64,000 nucleotides of DNA from Anaeroglomus sp964630775 (GTDB lineage Bacteria; Planctomycetota; Phycisphaerae; Sedimentisphaerales; Anaerohalosphaeraceae): positions 164,086 through 228,085 of the forward strand of contig CAZVYY010000001.1 in assembly GCA_964630775.1 (NCBI GenBank). Reading direction: 5' to 3'. Each line of letters opens with the position of its first letter. Positions within the stretch are counted from its first letter, which is position 1. Of the stretch, positions 42,641-51,113 are shown one piece after another. Made by a program: the position numbers and the translations under genes. Below the pieces are notes generated by a model. The model did not search any database. It was not told the origin of the DNA and was given only the letters and a program-made list of their open reading frames with translations.

Positions 42641-43221
42641 CGGCGGCTCCGCCGGACGGACAGGTCAGTCCGTACCTGACGCACAAACTCGGGCCGGACT
42701 TTTTCAACAATATCCAGCTTGACCGACCGTTTGAACTGGCGATTGATCAGCAGGGAGCCAATGAAATCTTCGCTTCGCAGTGTCCGGAGCCGGAAGAATA
42801 CAGCGGATTTTCTTTTGCCGCGCCTGTGGTAACGTTTACGCCAAAGGCGATCGTTCTGATGACGACCATCGGGTACAAGAATGCAACGAGTGTTCTGTCG
42901 GTTACGGCTGTGCCGGCGATGGATTCAGCCGGGCGGCTCAATCTGAATATCCGGTCGGTCAACCTCGGGGCACTGCCGGTGACGGGAATCGCTTCCAAGC
43001 TGGCCCGGCAGTATGCCGATGAGTACCTCGTGCCGGAGGACGATGGGGAACTGGCGCCGATTATCAATGGCGTCATCAACAATCAATCCTTTGACCCAGT
43101 GATGACGATTTCGGATTATACCGTGCGGCTCAAGAGCTTCAAGCTCGAACAGGGCAGGCTGGTTTTACAGGTCGAGCCGGTCCGAAAGAAAAATAAAATT
43201 GCCGGGGACAGGGTTCCGTAA
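42628..43221 (+). pseudogene. 5'-truncated gene, unknown family
   Basis: The frame is open from 42628 to the stop at 43221 without any ATG; a GTG at 42826 is the first possible start. The open part before it already reads like protein: SPYLTHKLGPDFFNNIQLDR then PFELAIDQQGANEIFASQ. The start of the gene is therefore missing and the break lies in the GC-rich palindromic stretch near 42640-42673. The product is not recognised. Confidence 0.5.
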
Positions 43222-43260
43222 GATGGGTGCAATCTGTCCAATGATATTTTTATTTTGTTC

Positions 43261-43289
43261 TTGACATTGGTTCGAGCACGAACTATTAT
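43261..43289 (+). promoter_or_regulatory. marR promoter with palindromic operator in the spacer
   Basis: TTGACA (43261-43266) and TATTAT (43284-43289) are exactly 17 bases apart. The palindrome GTTCG-AGCA-CGAAC (43270-43283) fills the spacer up to the -10 box, so a bound regulator would block the polymerase. Confidence 0.8.
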
Positions 43290-43326
43290 TGTTCACAGGA
43301 TAAAACGAATTGATAAAAGAGTATCT

Positions 43327-43761
43327 ATGACAGACACAGGCGGCATTGTTGGACAAATTTCCCGGATCCGGGAGGCGGCAAACCTCCTGATCGAAAAGGA
43401 ACTCAAAGCCCGTTCCATCAAAGGGATCGTTCCTGCTCATGGTGCGGCGTTAGTGTTCCTGTTCCAGCAAAAGGAACCTGTTCCCATCAAAGCTGTTGTT
43501 GAGAATATCAGACGAGTCAAGTCCACGGTTACGGTTATGATTAACACCCTTGAGAAACATGGGTATGTCCGAAAAATCCCCAGCCAGACGGACAGCCGGG
43601 TAATCTATGTTGAATTGACGTCAAAAGGACAGAAACTCAGAAAAGACTTTGATGCGATTTCAACCCTGCTGCGCCAGAAGATCTATGGAAAGATGCCTGT
43701 TCGGGATCGCGAGATATTGATTCAATTGCTGTCTGAAATTGAACTGAATATACAACCCTGA
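43327..43761 (+). CDS. MarR family regulator
   Basis: This 144-residue winged-helix repressor (residues 40-110 carry the DNA-binding part: PIKAVVENIRRVKSTVTVMINTLEKHGYVRKIPSQTDSRVIYVELTSKG). The N-terminal helices form the dimer interface. The start at 43327 is chosen because it begins the MarR fold and lies after the promoter. Operators of identical design stand before it and before the cupin gene, so it probably controls both and itself. Confidence 0.9.
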   Translation: MTDTGGIVGQISRIREAANLLIEKELKARSIKGIVPAHGAALVFLFQQKEPVPIKAVVENIRRVKSTVTVMINTLEKHGYVRKIPSQTDSRVIYVELTSKGQKLRKDFDAISTLLRQKIYGKMPVRDREILIQLLSEIELNIQP

Positions 43762-43779
43762 TATTTTTTTGGAATTACT

Positions 43780-43799
43780 GTTCGTACTCGAACTATATA
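43780..43799 (+). promoter_or_regulatory. Second MarR operator and -10 box before the cupin gene
   Basis: GTTCG-TACT-CGAAC (43780-43793) has the same half sites and spacer length as the operator at 43270-43283. It directly abuts a TATATA (43794-43799). The -35 sequence is weak. Confidence 0.7.
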
Positions 43800-43867
43800 G
43801 TGAAGCTTTAATGAGATGCTCTAAACAGTTTGGGGCAAAGATAGAACCATTTAAATCGGAGTAAGCC

Positions 43868-44266
43868 ATGAAAAAGACAGGAACACATTATCAGGTATCG
43901 TCAATCGGGGATATTTCGCAGCTTGGGCGGGTCACACTCCACAGTGAGCTAAAATTGACAGGCTCGGAGATATCCGTCAATGAATTACCCGCCGGAGCGA
44001 GCATTCCCTTCGTTCACAGTCACAAGCGGAATGAAGAGGTATATCTCATCCTGAAAGGCAAGGGGCAATTCTATATTGACGGTGATGAGTTTGGAGTCGA
44101 GGAGGGTTGTGTGATTCGGGTTGATCCCGCCGGAGCACGGTGTTTGAAAGCCGACGGCCAGATGCCAATTCGATATGTCTGTATTCAGACAGAGGCAAAA
44201 AGCTTAGTTCAGTTTACTGAAAATGATGGAGTCCCGGTGGATTCCAAACCGACCTGGTTGAAGTAG
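43868..44266 (+). CDS. Cupin-domain protein
   Basis: This 132-residue single-domain cupin has the metal-site motif FVHSHKRNEEVYLILKGKGQFYIDGDEF (His, His, Glu) and the second motif VDPAGARCLKA. The family covers sugar isomerases, dioxygenases and sensors, and the exact role is open. GGAGTAAGCC precedes the ATG. The gene is likely repressed by the neighbouring MarR protein. Confidence 0.85.
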   Translation: MKKTGTHYQVSSIGDISQLGRVTLHSELKLTGSEISVNELPAGASIPFVHSHKRNEEVYLILKGKGQFYIDGDEFGVEEGCVIRVDPAGARCLKADGQMPIRYVCIQTEAKSLVQFTENDGVPVDSKPTWLK

Positions 44267-44393
44267 CATAGCACCGACCCTTGTTATCGATTACGCGGGA
44301 CAGTCGCCGTTTGTTTTCCATTCCATGCTCATAAGCGGCAACTGTCTCGATATATCAAACAAGAACCGCGTGGGCACGGCCCAGCCTGCCCGG

Positions 44394-46238
44394 TTACAGC
44401 TTATTGATCAATTCCTGTTTATCAAATATGCCGCGGAGTTTGGTGATGGATTTTGCATCGGGGTCCAGCAGGATGGTGACCGGCACGTTGCCTGCTTCAC
44501 CGAAGACAGACTTTAAATCCACTGCCGCCGGGTAGTGGGCCTGCGTGGTATCGGCCTTGACGGCGAGGATTTTTTTGTCGGCGACTAATTTGGCGACCTG
44601 CGGATCCATATAGACGGTCTTTTCGAGCACCTTGCAGTTGGTGCACCAGTCGGCGGTGAATTTAATCAGGACCGGCTGCCTGTTTTCAATGGCTTTCTGA
44701 ATTGCCGCCGCATCGTAGGCCTGCCACCGCATCACCGGCTCCTGCGGGACCGGCAGCAGCCAGAATCCGACCGCAACGGCAATCGCCAGGGCTGCGGCCC
44801 GGGTTGCCCATTTGCGACCCGCGGGTGTGGCGAAATTCACCCAACTGCCCCACATCCATACGCAGAACGCAAACACCACGCCATACAGCAGTACGTTAAT
44901 CAGATGGTCTTTGGTCAATCCCGTCAATGTGAATTTGACAGCAATCAGCAGCAGCAGAAATCCGCCGGCCTTTTTGAAATGTTCCATCCAGGTCCCCGGC
45001 CTGGGCACAAATGACAACAGCTTAGGCACCGAGACCAGCACCGCATAGGGCACGGCCATTCCGACACCCATCAGAATCAGGGCTGTGACGCTGACCGCCG
45101 TCGGCTGGGTCTGCGCCCAGACCAGCACGGCGCCGATGATGGCCCCGCTGCAGGGCGTACTGAGGATGCCTGCGAAAAATCCCATCGCCACCGAGCCGGC
45201 GTATCCGGCGCCTCCGCCCTGCTTGCCTGCCAGCGAAGACGGCAACGACAGCGTCAGGACGTCCATCAGGGCCAGGGCGAACAGGACAATCAGCAGGAAT
45301 AATACAATTACCGCAGTCGGGTTGCGATAAAGGCTGTTTAAATCCAGCGATGAGCCGGTGGCGATTTTGATGATTGCAGATAAGGCCGCAAAGGCCGCGA
45401 AAAATAAAACGATCCCGCCGCAAAACGACAGGCCCAATCCAATGCGTCGGGACGGGGCTTCTTTGGTCTGAGAGACCAGCCGCATGACAATCAGGGGAAT
45501 CACCGGCAAAACGCACGGCATGATATTAATGGATAAGCCCGCCAGCAGCGCCAGCAGGAAATACCAGACCACCTGACCGGATGCGGATTGTGTATTGGAT
45601 GACTCCTGCCAGCCGGTCAGCAGTTGGCCCAGCGACTCGGAAGGCTGGCTGATGACGACTTCAGCAGTTGGGGCGGTGCCGGCGGTAGGTGCGGGTGTTG
45701 GGGCTGCACGCTGCCCCGCGAGGTCGCTGGTTACGGCGCGCCAGGTTCCGGCCTGGGTAAAGTCGATCTGGGCGGGTACGGTTTTTTCGAAGGGGGCCAG
45801 GCAGACCTTGCTGGTGCAGGCAATCCCGGCCACGATGGCCTGGGCTTGAACGGTCCCGCCTGCGGGGGGATTGATGATGGGGATATAGACCTCAAAGGCA
45901 CCGACATAGACTTCGACATCTTTTTCCTGGCCGGGGTCGTAGAAATTGCCCGGCTTGGGAAAGATAGCTCTGCCGAACGAAAGCCCATCGGCTTTGGCGG
46001 TGATGTTTAGCTCCAGCCCTTCGGCCGGAGCGGTCTGGGCCGAGGCGTAATAATGGAGGTCTTTGGTCCCTTCAAAGACGACGGCCAGGGCCGGGCTGCC
46101 GTTAAGCTGGACGGGTTCGACCCGGGCGGAGGACTTTTCCCGACCTTCCCGGGCGATTTCTGTCAGCTCGGTTGCGTAAGCTGTTGTCGAAAAAGCAATT
46201 GCCGCAAAACCTAATAATATGTATAGAACCTGTCGCAT
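44394..46238 (-). CDS. dsbD: Thiol:disulfide interchange protein, DsbD-like
   Basis: This membrane protein carries electrons from cytoplasmic thioredoxin to the periplasmic side. A signal peptide (about residues 1-22) is followed by the N-terminal DsbD-alpha domain (to about residue 160), a linker rich in Ala/Pro/Thr, eight membrane helices with the paired cysteines in NIMPCVLPVIPL and LSTPCSGAIIG, and a C-terminal thioredoxin-like domain with Cys532 and Cys535 in ADWCTNCKVLEK. The length of 614 residues is normal. Confidence 0.94.
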   Translation of the reverse strand: MRQVLYILLGFAAIAFSTTAYATELTEIAREGREKSSARVEPVQLNGSPALAVVFEGTKDLHYYASAQTAPAEGLELNITAKADGLSFGRAIFPKPGNFYDPGQEKDVEVYVGAFEVYIPIINPPAGGTVQAQAIVAGIACTSKVCLAPFEKTVPAQIDFTQAGTWRAVTSDLAGQRAAPTPAPTAGTAPTAEVVISQPSESLGQLLTGWQESSNTQSASGQVVWYFLLALLAGLSINIMPCVLPVIPLIVMRLVSQTKEAPSRRIGLGLSFCGGIVLFFAAFAALSAIIKIATGSSLDLNSLYRNPTAVIVLFLLIVLFALALMDVLTLSLPSSLAGKQGGGAGYAGSVAMGFFAGILSTPCSGAIIGAVLVWAQTQPTAVSVTALILMGVGMAVPYAVLVSVPKLLSFVPRPGTWMEHFKKAGGFLLLLIAVKFTLTGLTKDHLINVLLYGVVFAFCVWMWGSWVNFATPAGRKWATRAAALAIAVAVGFWLLPVPQEPVMRWQAYDAAAIQKAIENRQPVLIKFTADWCTNCKVLEKTVYMDPQVAKLVADKKILAVKADTTQAHYPAAVDLKSVFGEAGNVPVTILLDPDAKSITKLRGIFDKQELINKL

Positions 46239-46383
46239 AGTCGCTCCGCTGGGTCTTAAGGTTATTCATGCTTAATCAGATACGATATTCTATCATACGT
46301 GTTTAAGAACAAAAAAACAGGGGATTTCCATTCCTCTGACTGCGTTTATAGAATAAAATTATTATAATTTGATAAAAAACAGA

Positions 46384-46402
46384 ATATATCCGTAAAAATA
46401 CT
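46384..46402 (+). promoter_or_regulatory. Recurrent intergenic motif, copy 2
   Basis: ATATATCCGTAAAAATACT matches the sequence at 30573-30591 except for one base. The 46239-46549 gap shows no further gene. Confidence 0.3.
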
Positions 46403-46549
46403 CATTGAATTCCAGAACATTGTCCGATAAAATCCGTAGTACGTTTGACGATTACGCATTCTTAACGACCATTTTGTAGACAGCCTGCCTTGCTCTCAAG
46501 GAAGATGAAATAGAGATATTAATGGAGTACCGGGTGAGAAGGGGGTTAT

Positions 46550-46930
46550 ATGACCGATTTGCGTATGAGTTTGAACGGATTCAAAACCCGCAACAGCCTG
46601 CTATTTGTCTTTTCCCCCTCGGATCGTCATCATGTCTATCGGATTCAAAAGGAATTGTTTGCCGATAGTGATGTCATTCTGCGGGAACAGGGACTTATTG
46701 TTGCTGAAATCTTCGAGCAGGGCAACAGCCATATTGGGAACATGGAGTTGGGGCCGGATAGCTGCGATTATCTGCGCAGGCTGTTCAATGTGAATCTGGG
46801 GGACTTCAAGGTACTGTTATTGAGTAAAGAACAGCAAATCAAACTGATGGCTGACAGTTTTGTGTCCGAGCGGGAACTGCTGATGCGGTTGGGATATCCG
46901 GCCGATCGGCTTGAGGCAGCTATCGATTAA
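46550..46930 (+). CDS. DUF4174-like protein
   Basis: This 126-residue protein has the DUF4174-like pattern: NSLLFVFSPSDRHHVYRIQKEL at the start, a central IVAEIFEQG strand and a terminal FKVLLLSKEQQIKLMADSFVSEREL. DUF4174 proteins look like a thioredoxin-fold relative without the CxxC. Most are exported; this one lacks a clear signal peptide. AGAAGGGGGTTAT precedes the ATG. Confidence 0.65.
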   Translation: MTDLRMSLNGFKTRNSLLFVFSPSDRHHVYRIQKELFADSDVILREQGLIVAEIFEQGNSHIGNMELGPDSCDYLRRLFNVNLGDFKVLLLSKEQQIKLMADSFVSERELLMRLGYPADRLEAAID

Positions 46931-46968
46931 ACAGGTCTTGTATTTCTTTTGCCGAATTCAGATAAAGA

Positions 46969-47595
46969 TTATCTGGATGGGTGTCTGCGTTTGATTGCTA
47001 AAGTTCCCAGGGATAATAAGATAAGCGAGGCAGGCTCGGGAATCATATCATACGTCAGGTCGTCCATGCCATACCAGCCATAGGTGTACCAGCTTTGTTC
47101 ACTTTGGGCGGGTTTGGCTTCGATGACGATGCGATCCACATTTTTTAAATTGATTGCAAACCAGTTGGGCGTCTGGTCAATATCCATAAACCATTCTGTA
47201 ACAGCGACTTCGTTTTCACCGAGAAATCCATGTACGCGTATACCTTCGGCCCAGTTCTCGATAAAACCGTGGCCGGAGAAATAGGCTCCGAAGACCTCCA
47301 CCGGCGTTAAAAACTGAATACCAAGTTCGGTACTGCCCCAACTGTTTGTCAGATAATTGGTGCCGGATGCGGGGCAATAGTAATAATCGGTCGAGTTAAT
47401 CGGCTCCGGGCACATCCAGGAACCGCTGACATTAAAATAGCCAGGATTGCCGTATTCCCAATAGAGATTCTCGTAATATGTACCGCTGATGTCTTGTTTT
47501 TGCGTGAGATTTTCAAAGTCTAAAATTGTGGCGCAAGCAGAGCCTGCCATGCACAGTAACCCAATGCCCAGCAGGTGCAAGAGTCTGGTTCTCAT
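46969..47595 (-). CDS. PEP-CTERM sorting-domain protein
   Basis: This exported protein has an N-terminal signal peptide (about residues 1-21) and a C-terminal PEP-CTERM tripartite signal: IPEPASL, a hydrophobic stretch ILLSLGTLAI and the basic tail KRRHPSR. The mature part is rich in Tyr, Trp and Gly (typical surface protein). The start can be any of three consecutive ATGs (47601, 47598, 47595); 47595 has the best distance to GGGGAG. Such proteins are processed by an exosortase, which is not in this window. Confidence 0.9.
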   Translation of the reverse strand: MRTRLLHLLGIGLLCMAGSACATILDFENLTQKQDISGTYYENLYWEYGNPGYFNVSGSWMCPEPINSTDYYYCPASGTNYLTNSWGSTELGIQFLTPVEVFGAYFSGHGFIENWAEGIRVHGFLGENEVAVTEWFMDIDQTPNWFAINLKNVDRIVIEAKPAQSEQSWYTYGWYGMDDLTYDMIPEPASLILLSLGTLAIKRRHPSR

Positions 47596-47637
47596 CATCA
47601 TACTCCCCAATTATGTTTTCTCTCCAACAATTATCTA

Positions 47638-47666
47638 ATTATAGAATTTTAGGTGTTTTCATTCAA
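47638..47666 (-). promoter_or_regulatory. Promoter of the PEP-CTERM gene
   Basis: On the minus strand TTGAAT (47666-47661) and TATAAT (47643-47638) are 17 bases apart, about 40 bases upstream of the start. Confidence 0.65.
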
Positions 47667-47849
47667 GCAAAATCCCCATTGTTTGCGGATAAAAAGATAA
47701 AATAGGTAAATATACTGAAATCTATACATCAAATGCAAAAAAGAACTCGAATTTTTATCTCCATTTTATTGGATTCATTCATAACCTGATTGGAACTTTA
47801 ACGAGTCCGGTGGTATTTGATTATCCTGCTGATATGTAAGGTTTTACAA

Positions 47850-47878
47850 TTGACACCTTTTCCGGGGACTGATACAAT
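47850..47878 (+). promoter_or_regulatory. Promoter of the small lipoprotein gene
   Basis: TTGACA (47850-47855) and TACAAT (47873-47878) are 17 bases apart. It lies 51 bases before the ATG at 47929. The third copy of the recurrent GTAAATATACT motif stands upstream near 47704-47718. Confidence 0.7.
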
Positions 47879-47928
47879 TCTGGAAACACAGTGTACGAAT
47901 TACAGGACTTATTCATTTGAGGTTAGTT

Positions 47929-48156
47929 ATGGATACACGGAATCTGAAACACATACTCAACGGGATGCTCGTATTAGGCGTTGCAATGGTCGTTGTTGTG
48001 ATGAGCGGCTGTGCGGCTCCGGGCCGAACCGCTCAAGAGGTGCACCGCAATCATATTAATGTGATTCAGACCAACTGGATTATGATTCAGGATGATATTG
48101 ATGCGGCGCTGCTGCTGGATCGCCCGACCCGTTTATCTGATATGGTGGTTCGTTAA
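47929..48156 (+). CDS. Small lipoprotein of 75 residues
   Basis: The product begins MDTRNLKHILNGMLVLGVAM and has the lipobox MSGC (Cys28). The mature part of about 48 residues is helical (AQEVHRNHINVIQTNWIMI then QDDIDAALLLDRPTRLSD). GAGGTTAGTT stands before the ATG. It is upstream of cdaA in the same direction with an 80-base gap. The function is unknown. Confidence 0.75.
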   Translation: MDTRNLKHILNGMLVLGVAMVVVVMSGCAAPGRTAQEVHRNHINVIQTNWIMIQDDIDAALLLDRPTRLSDMVVR

Positions 48157-48235
48157 CCGGTTATATCCCGTTTATTTTTATTGGTTATCATAATACAGAG
48201 TCCTTAAAGCATCGAATGCAGCAGGTACCTGAACC

Positions 48236-49114
48236 TTGAATGCAATCTTTGACTATATTGTCAACAGCACATCCCAGGGACGTTGGATCGTTCTTGCCGA
48301 ATTGGTGTTAATCGGCTTGTTCGTTTACATTGTTCTGAGTTTTCTTGAAGGCACCCGCGGGGAGCGTCTGTTTCGCGGCATCATTTTCGTCCTGCTGGTC
48401 GGCTCCCTGGTTTTGAACCTGGTGGTTCGTCAGTTCGGGATGGAGCGAATCGCTTATCTTTACAGCGGATTTCTGATTGCGGTTTTAATCGTGGCTGTAA
48501 CGGCGTTCCAGCCGGAATTGCGGCGTGCCCTGATTCGCATTGGTCAGGCCGATTTTCTGGGGGCCAGCTCGCCTCAGCAGCTCAGCCGCTGCGTGGAGGA
48601 AATCGTCGAAGCGGTCAACCAGATGTCGGCGGAAAAGACCGGTGCGATTATTGTCATCCCGCAGCAGGTTGCTCTGGGTGAATTTGTCGAAACCGGTGTT
48701 CGCATCGATGCCAAAGTGACCAGCGAACTGATCAAGACCATCTTTTATGAAGGGTCTCCGCTGCACGATATGGCAGTAATTATCCAGGGTGACCGAATTA
48801 TTGCGGCGCGTGTCCAGCTTCCGCTGGCGGAGGCGGACAATTCGGTTTACGGCCGGCTCGGCTCACGGCACCGCGCCGCCGTCGGCGTGACCGGTTCATC
48901 CGATGCCATTGTCATTGTAGTCAGCGAAGAGACCGGCATCATTTCCCTGGCCATGAACGGACAATTAATTCGCAATATTTCCGAAACACAGCTTCGTCGG
49001 CATCTGAATACCGCGGTGGTCAAAGCCGCACCGCTGCTGGAGCGACTGGGGCATACACGGCAGAAAACGGATACGACAGAGCCTTCTTCTGAGGATAACA
49101 GCTCCAGAGTATAA
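48236..49114 (+). CDS. cdaA: Diadenylate cyclase CdaA (c-di-AMP synthase)
   Basis: This membrane-bound enzyme makes c-di-AMP from two ATP. Three membrane helices (about residues 18-90) precede the DisA_N catalytic domain. The usual DGA motif appears as D178-M179-A180 in SPLHDMAVII, and the RHR motif as G209-SRHR-213 in LGSRHRAAVGV. The Gly to Met change is unusual. The start is a TTG at 48236; an in-frame stop just before it rules out an earlier start. The stop lies two bases before the YbbR gene. Confidence 0.88.
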   Translation: MNAIFDYIVNSTSQGRWIVLAELVLIGLFVYIVLSFLEGTRGERLFRGIIFVLLVGSLVLNLVVRQFGMERIAYLYSGFLIAVLIVAVTAFQPELRRALIRIGQADFLGASSPQQLSRCVEEIVEAVNQMSAEKTGAIIVIPQQVALGEFVETGVRIDAKVTSELIKTIFYEGSPLHDMAVIIQGDRIIAARVQLPLAEADNSVYGRLGSRHRAAVGVTGSSDAIVIVVSEETGIISLAMNGQLIRNISETQLRRHLNTAVVKAAPLLERLGHTRQKTDTTEPSSEDNSSRV

Positions 49115-49116
49115 CG

Positions 49117-50151
49117 ATGGGTGACTGGATAAAAAAAATACTGGGTGTGATTTTCCTGACACTGTTGATCTGGGCGTGGGCCTTTTTGTCACTGGAAACA
49201 AGCCAGCCCTGGGTGGCGGTGCTGCGGGTGGCTCCGGTGGCCGATACGGATTACCTGATCAGCTTCAACAAGGGTCAGGACCAGGTGGATAAGCTGCAAC
49301 TGACGTTCAAAGGGGCTCCGACCAAGATATCCGAAATGGTCCGGCGGTATCGCAACGAACGGATGGAGTTCTTTTATGACCCCAAAGAATTCGGGCACGA
49401 GCGAGGCGGCACATTTACCGTCGATTTGACGGATTTTATTCGCCGCAACCCCAAGGTGCGTGAGTACGCCCTGACGCTGGAAACCTGCCTGCCGGAAAAA
49501 GTGGAGGTGGTGGTGGAGCGGCTGGTCAAAAAACCGCTGGTGATTCAATGCGTGGATGAAGCCGGCGCCATTGTCAAGCATGAGACCATCGAGCCTTCGC
49601 AGGTGGAAGTGCCGGTTCGCCAGGATTATAACGGACCGGCGATGGTGATGCTGACCAAACCCCAGATGGAACGGGCCCGGAAGCTGCCGGTGGAGGAAAA
49701 GCCGTATGTGGAAATTGTTTCCGGCAAGCGTCGCTATGCCGAGGAACTTGTGGAAATCACCCTGCCGGCCACGGAACAACTGAACAAGCAGCCCATCAAC
49801 CCGATGGTCGGCTATATCATCAGCCCGACAATGCTGGGACAGTATAAGGTCGAGCTGGTGAATGAATCCGATTTCAAGACGATCAGTGATATTCGGGGGA
49901 CTGAAAAGGCCTTCGACGCCTATAAAAAACAGCGGTTTCAGATTCTGGTGGAAGTACGTGAGGGGGATGCCGCCCTGCCTGAAATCCCGATTCGGCCGGT
50001 GATTTATAATTTTCCGCCGGAATTTATCAAATCCGGCCAGATTGAGGCGCCCACACCCCCGTTAACGGCCCGGATTCGCCTGGTTCCGCTGACCAGCCCG
50101 ACGACACCCACGACAACAACATCCACAACGACAACGCTGCCGACCAAATAA
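49117..50151 (+). CDS. YbbR-like membrane protein (CdaR-like)
   Basis: This 344-residue protein has one N-terminal membrane helix (about residues 7-27) and an extracytoplasmic part with YbbR-like beta repeats (KPLVIQCVDEAGAIVKH and similar). The C-terminal ~20 residues are almost only Thr and Pro (TSPTTPTTTTSTTTTLPTK). In other bacteria YbbR/CdaR binds and controls CdaA. Gene order cdaA-ybbR with a two-base gap fits this. Confidence 0.8.
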   Translation: MGDWIKKILGVIFLTLLIWAWAFLSLETSQPWVAVLRVAPVADTDYLISFNKGQDQVDKLQLTFKGAPTKISEMVRRYRNERMEFFYDPKEFGHERGGTFTVDLTDFIRRNPKVREYALTLETCLPEKVEVVVERLVKKPLVIQCVDEAGAIVKHETIEPSQVEVPVRQDYNGPAMVMLTKPQMERARKLPVEEKPYVEIVSGKRRYAEELVEITLPATEQLNKQPINPMVGYIISPTMLGQYKVELVNESDFKTISDIRGTEKAFDAYKKQRFQILVEVREGDAALPEIPIRPVIYNFPPEFIKSGQIEAPTPPLTARIRLVPLTSPTTPTTTTSTTTTLPTK

Positions 50152-50166
50152 CTGTCATCATACCTG

Positions 50167-50943
50167 TTAGAGGTGATGGAAGCGAATGACGGCACGATAC
50201 ATGCCATTGAGGCGAGTTCCTTCCACAATCGTCGGCGCATAGGTTTCGTTTCTGGGCTGCAAACGCACCTTGCCATCCTGTTCGAAAAAGACCCGCTTGA
50301 AGGTGCTTTCATGGGGCTGAGCGAACCGTACGAAACAGTCATCTCCATTTTGGACATCCGCGGCCGGAGAAAAGACCACGATATCACCTTCGGAGAATTT
50401 GGGTTCCATGGAATCACCGATAATTCGGACGGCAAAGGCATTGGGGTCATGCAAATCCGGACATCGGACATAGTCTTCGGCGATTCCAACCGGATATCCC
50501 ATATCGTCAAATTCTGCGGGGTATCCCGCAACCACGCGATTAATAACTGGCACCAGTTGGCCGGCGATAATTTCGTCGCGTTCCGCTTCGGCCTGCAAGT
50601 CGAATTCCTTTAATAAGTTACCGATTTGGGTGGTATCCAGTTTGTGTTCTGTAATGCGCTTGAGCAACTGCTTGTACTTGCGGTTTTGGGCATCAATGGT
50701 TTCGAAATCCCTGCGGATATCACTGGGCATGCGCTCCATGTGGGCCAGGTGAAGAAGCTGGCCGTCGGCGAACTTCAGGCATATCTCCAGTTTCCGCAAC
50801 AGCTCATCGCTGGGGGGATTTTTGACACGCCCTGTTTCAACTGTGGATAGATAGGGTTTCGAAAAACCGGTGAAAGCTGCCACCTCATCGAGGGTCAGGT
50901 TCAGTTCTTCTCTGCGTTCTCGTACTATTTGGCCTATAGACAT
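50167..50943 (-). CDS. LexA-like repressor with XRE HTH and S24 peptidase domain
   Basis: This 258-residue regulator pairs an N-terminal Xre helix-turn-helix (residues 4-58) with a coiled-coil linker and a C-terminal S24 peptidase domain. The catalytic Ser178 (GDSMEP) and Lys216 (STFKRVFF) and the cleavage pair Ala139-Gly140 are present, so self-cleavage looks possible. It resembles phage CI/SOS-type repressors. A long inverted repeat in front of the gene (50958-50996) is a likely autoregulatory operator. No target genes can be named. Confidence 0.9.
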   Translation of the reverse strand: MSIGQIVRERREELNLTLDEVAAFTGFSKPYLSTVETGRVKNPPSDELLRKLEICLKFADGQLLHLAHMERMPSDIRRDFETIDAQNRKYKQLLKRITEHKLDTTQIGNLLKEFDLQAEAERDEIIAGQLVPVINRVVAGYPAEFDDMGYPVGIAEDYVRCPDLHDPNAFAVRIIGDSMEPKFSEGDIVVFSPAADVQNGDDCFVRFAQPHESTFKRVFFEQDGKVRLQPRNETYAPTIVEGTRLNGMYRAVIRFHHL

Positions 50944-50957
50944 AATTGTGATTATAG

Positions 50958-50996
50958 TTTATTAAAAAACAAATTCAAGCATTGTTTTTCAATAAA
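50958..50996. promoter_or_regulatory. Operator for the S24 repressor
   Basis: TTTATTAAAAAACAA (50958-50972) and TTGTTTTTCAATAAA (50982-50996) are inverted 15-base arms with one mismatch and a 9-base spacer. They lie 15 bases before the repressor start codon. Confidence 0.65.
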
Positions 50997-51113
50997 AATA
51001 TGCGCAAGGGATATGGCAGCCGCGCTCACAAGATTCGTAAGTGGTTTACATCAAAGTGCTTAGCTGCCCTGAAGCGGAACATTTCAAGACGGAACACGAG
51101 TCATCGGAAGCCG

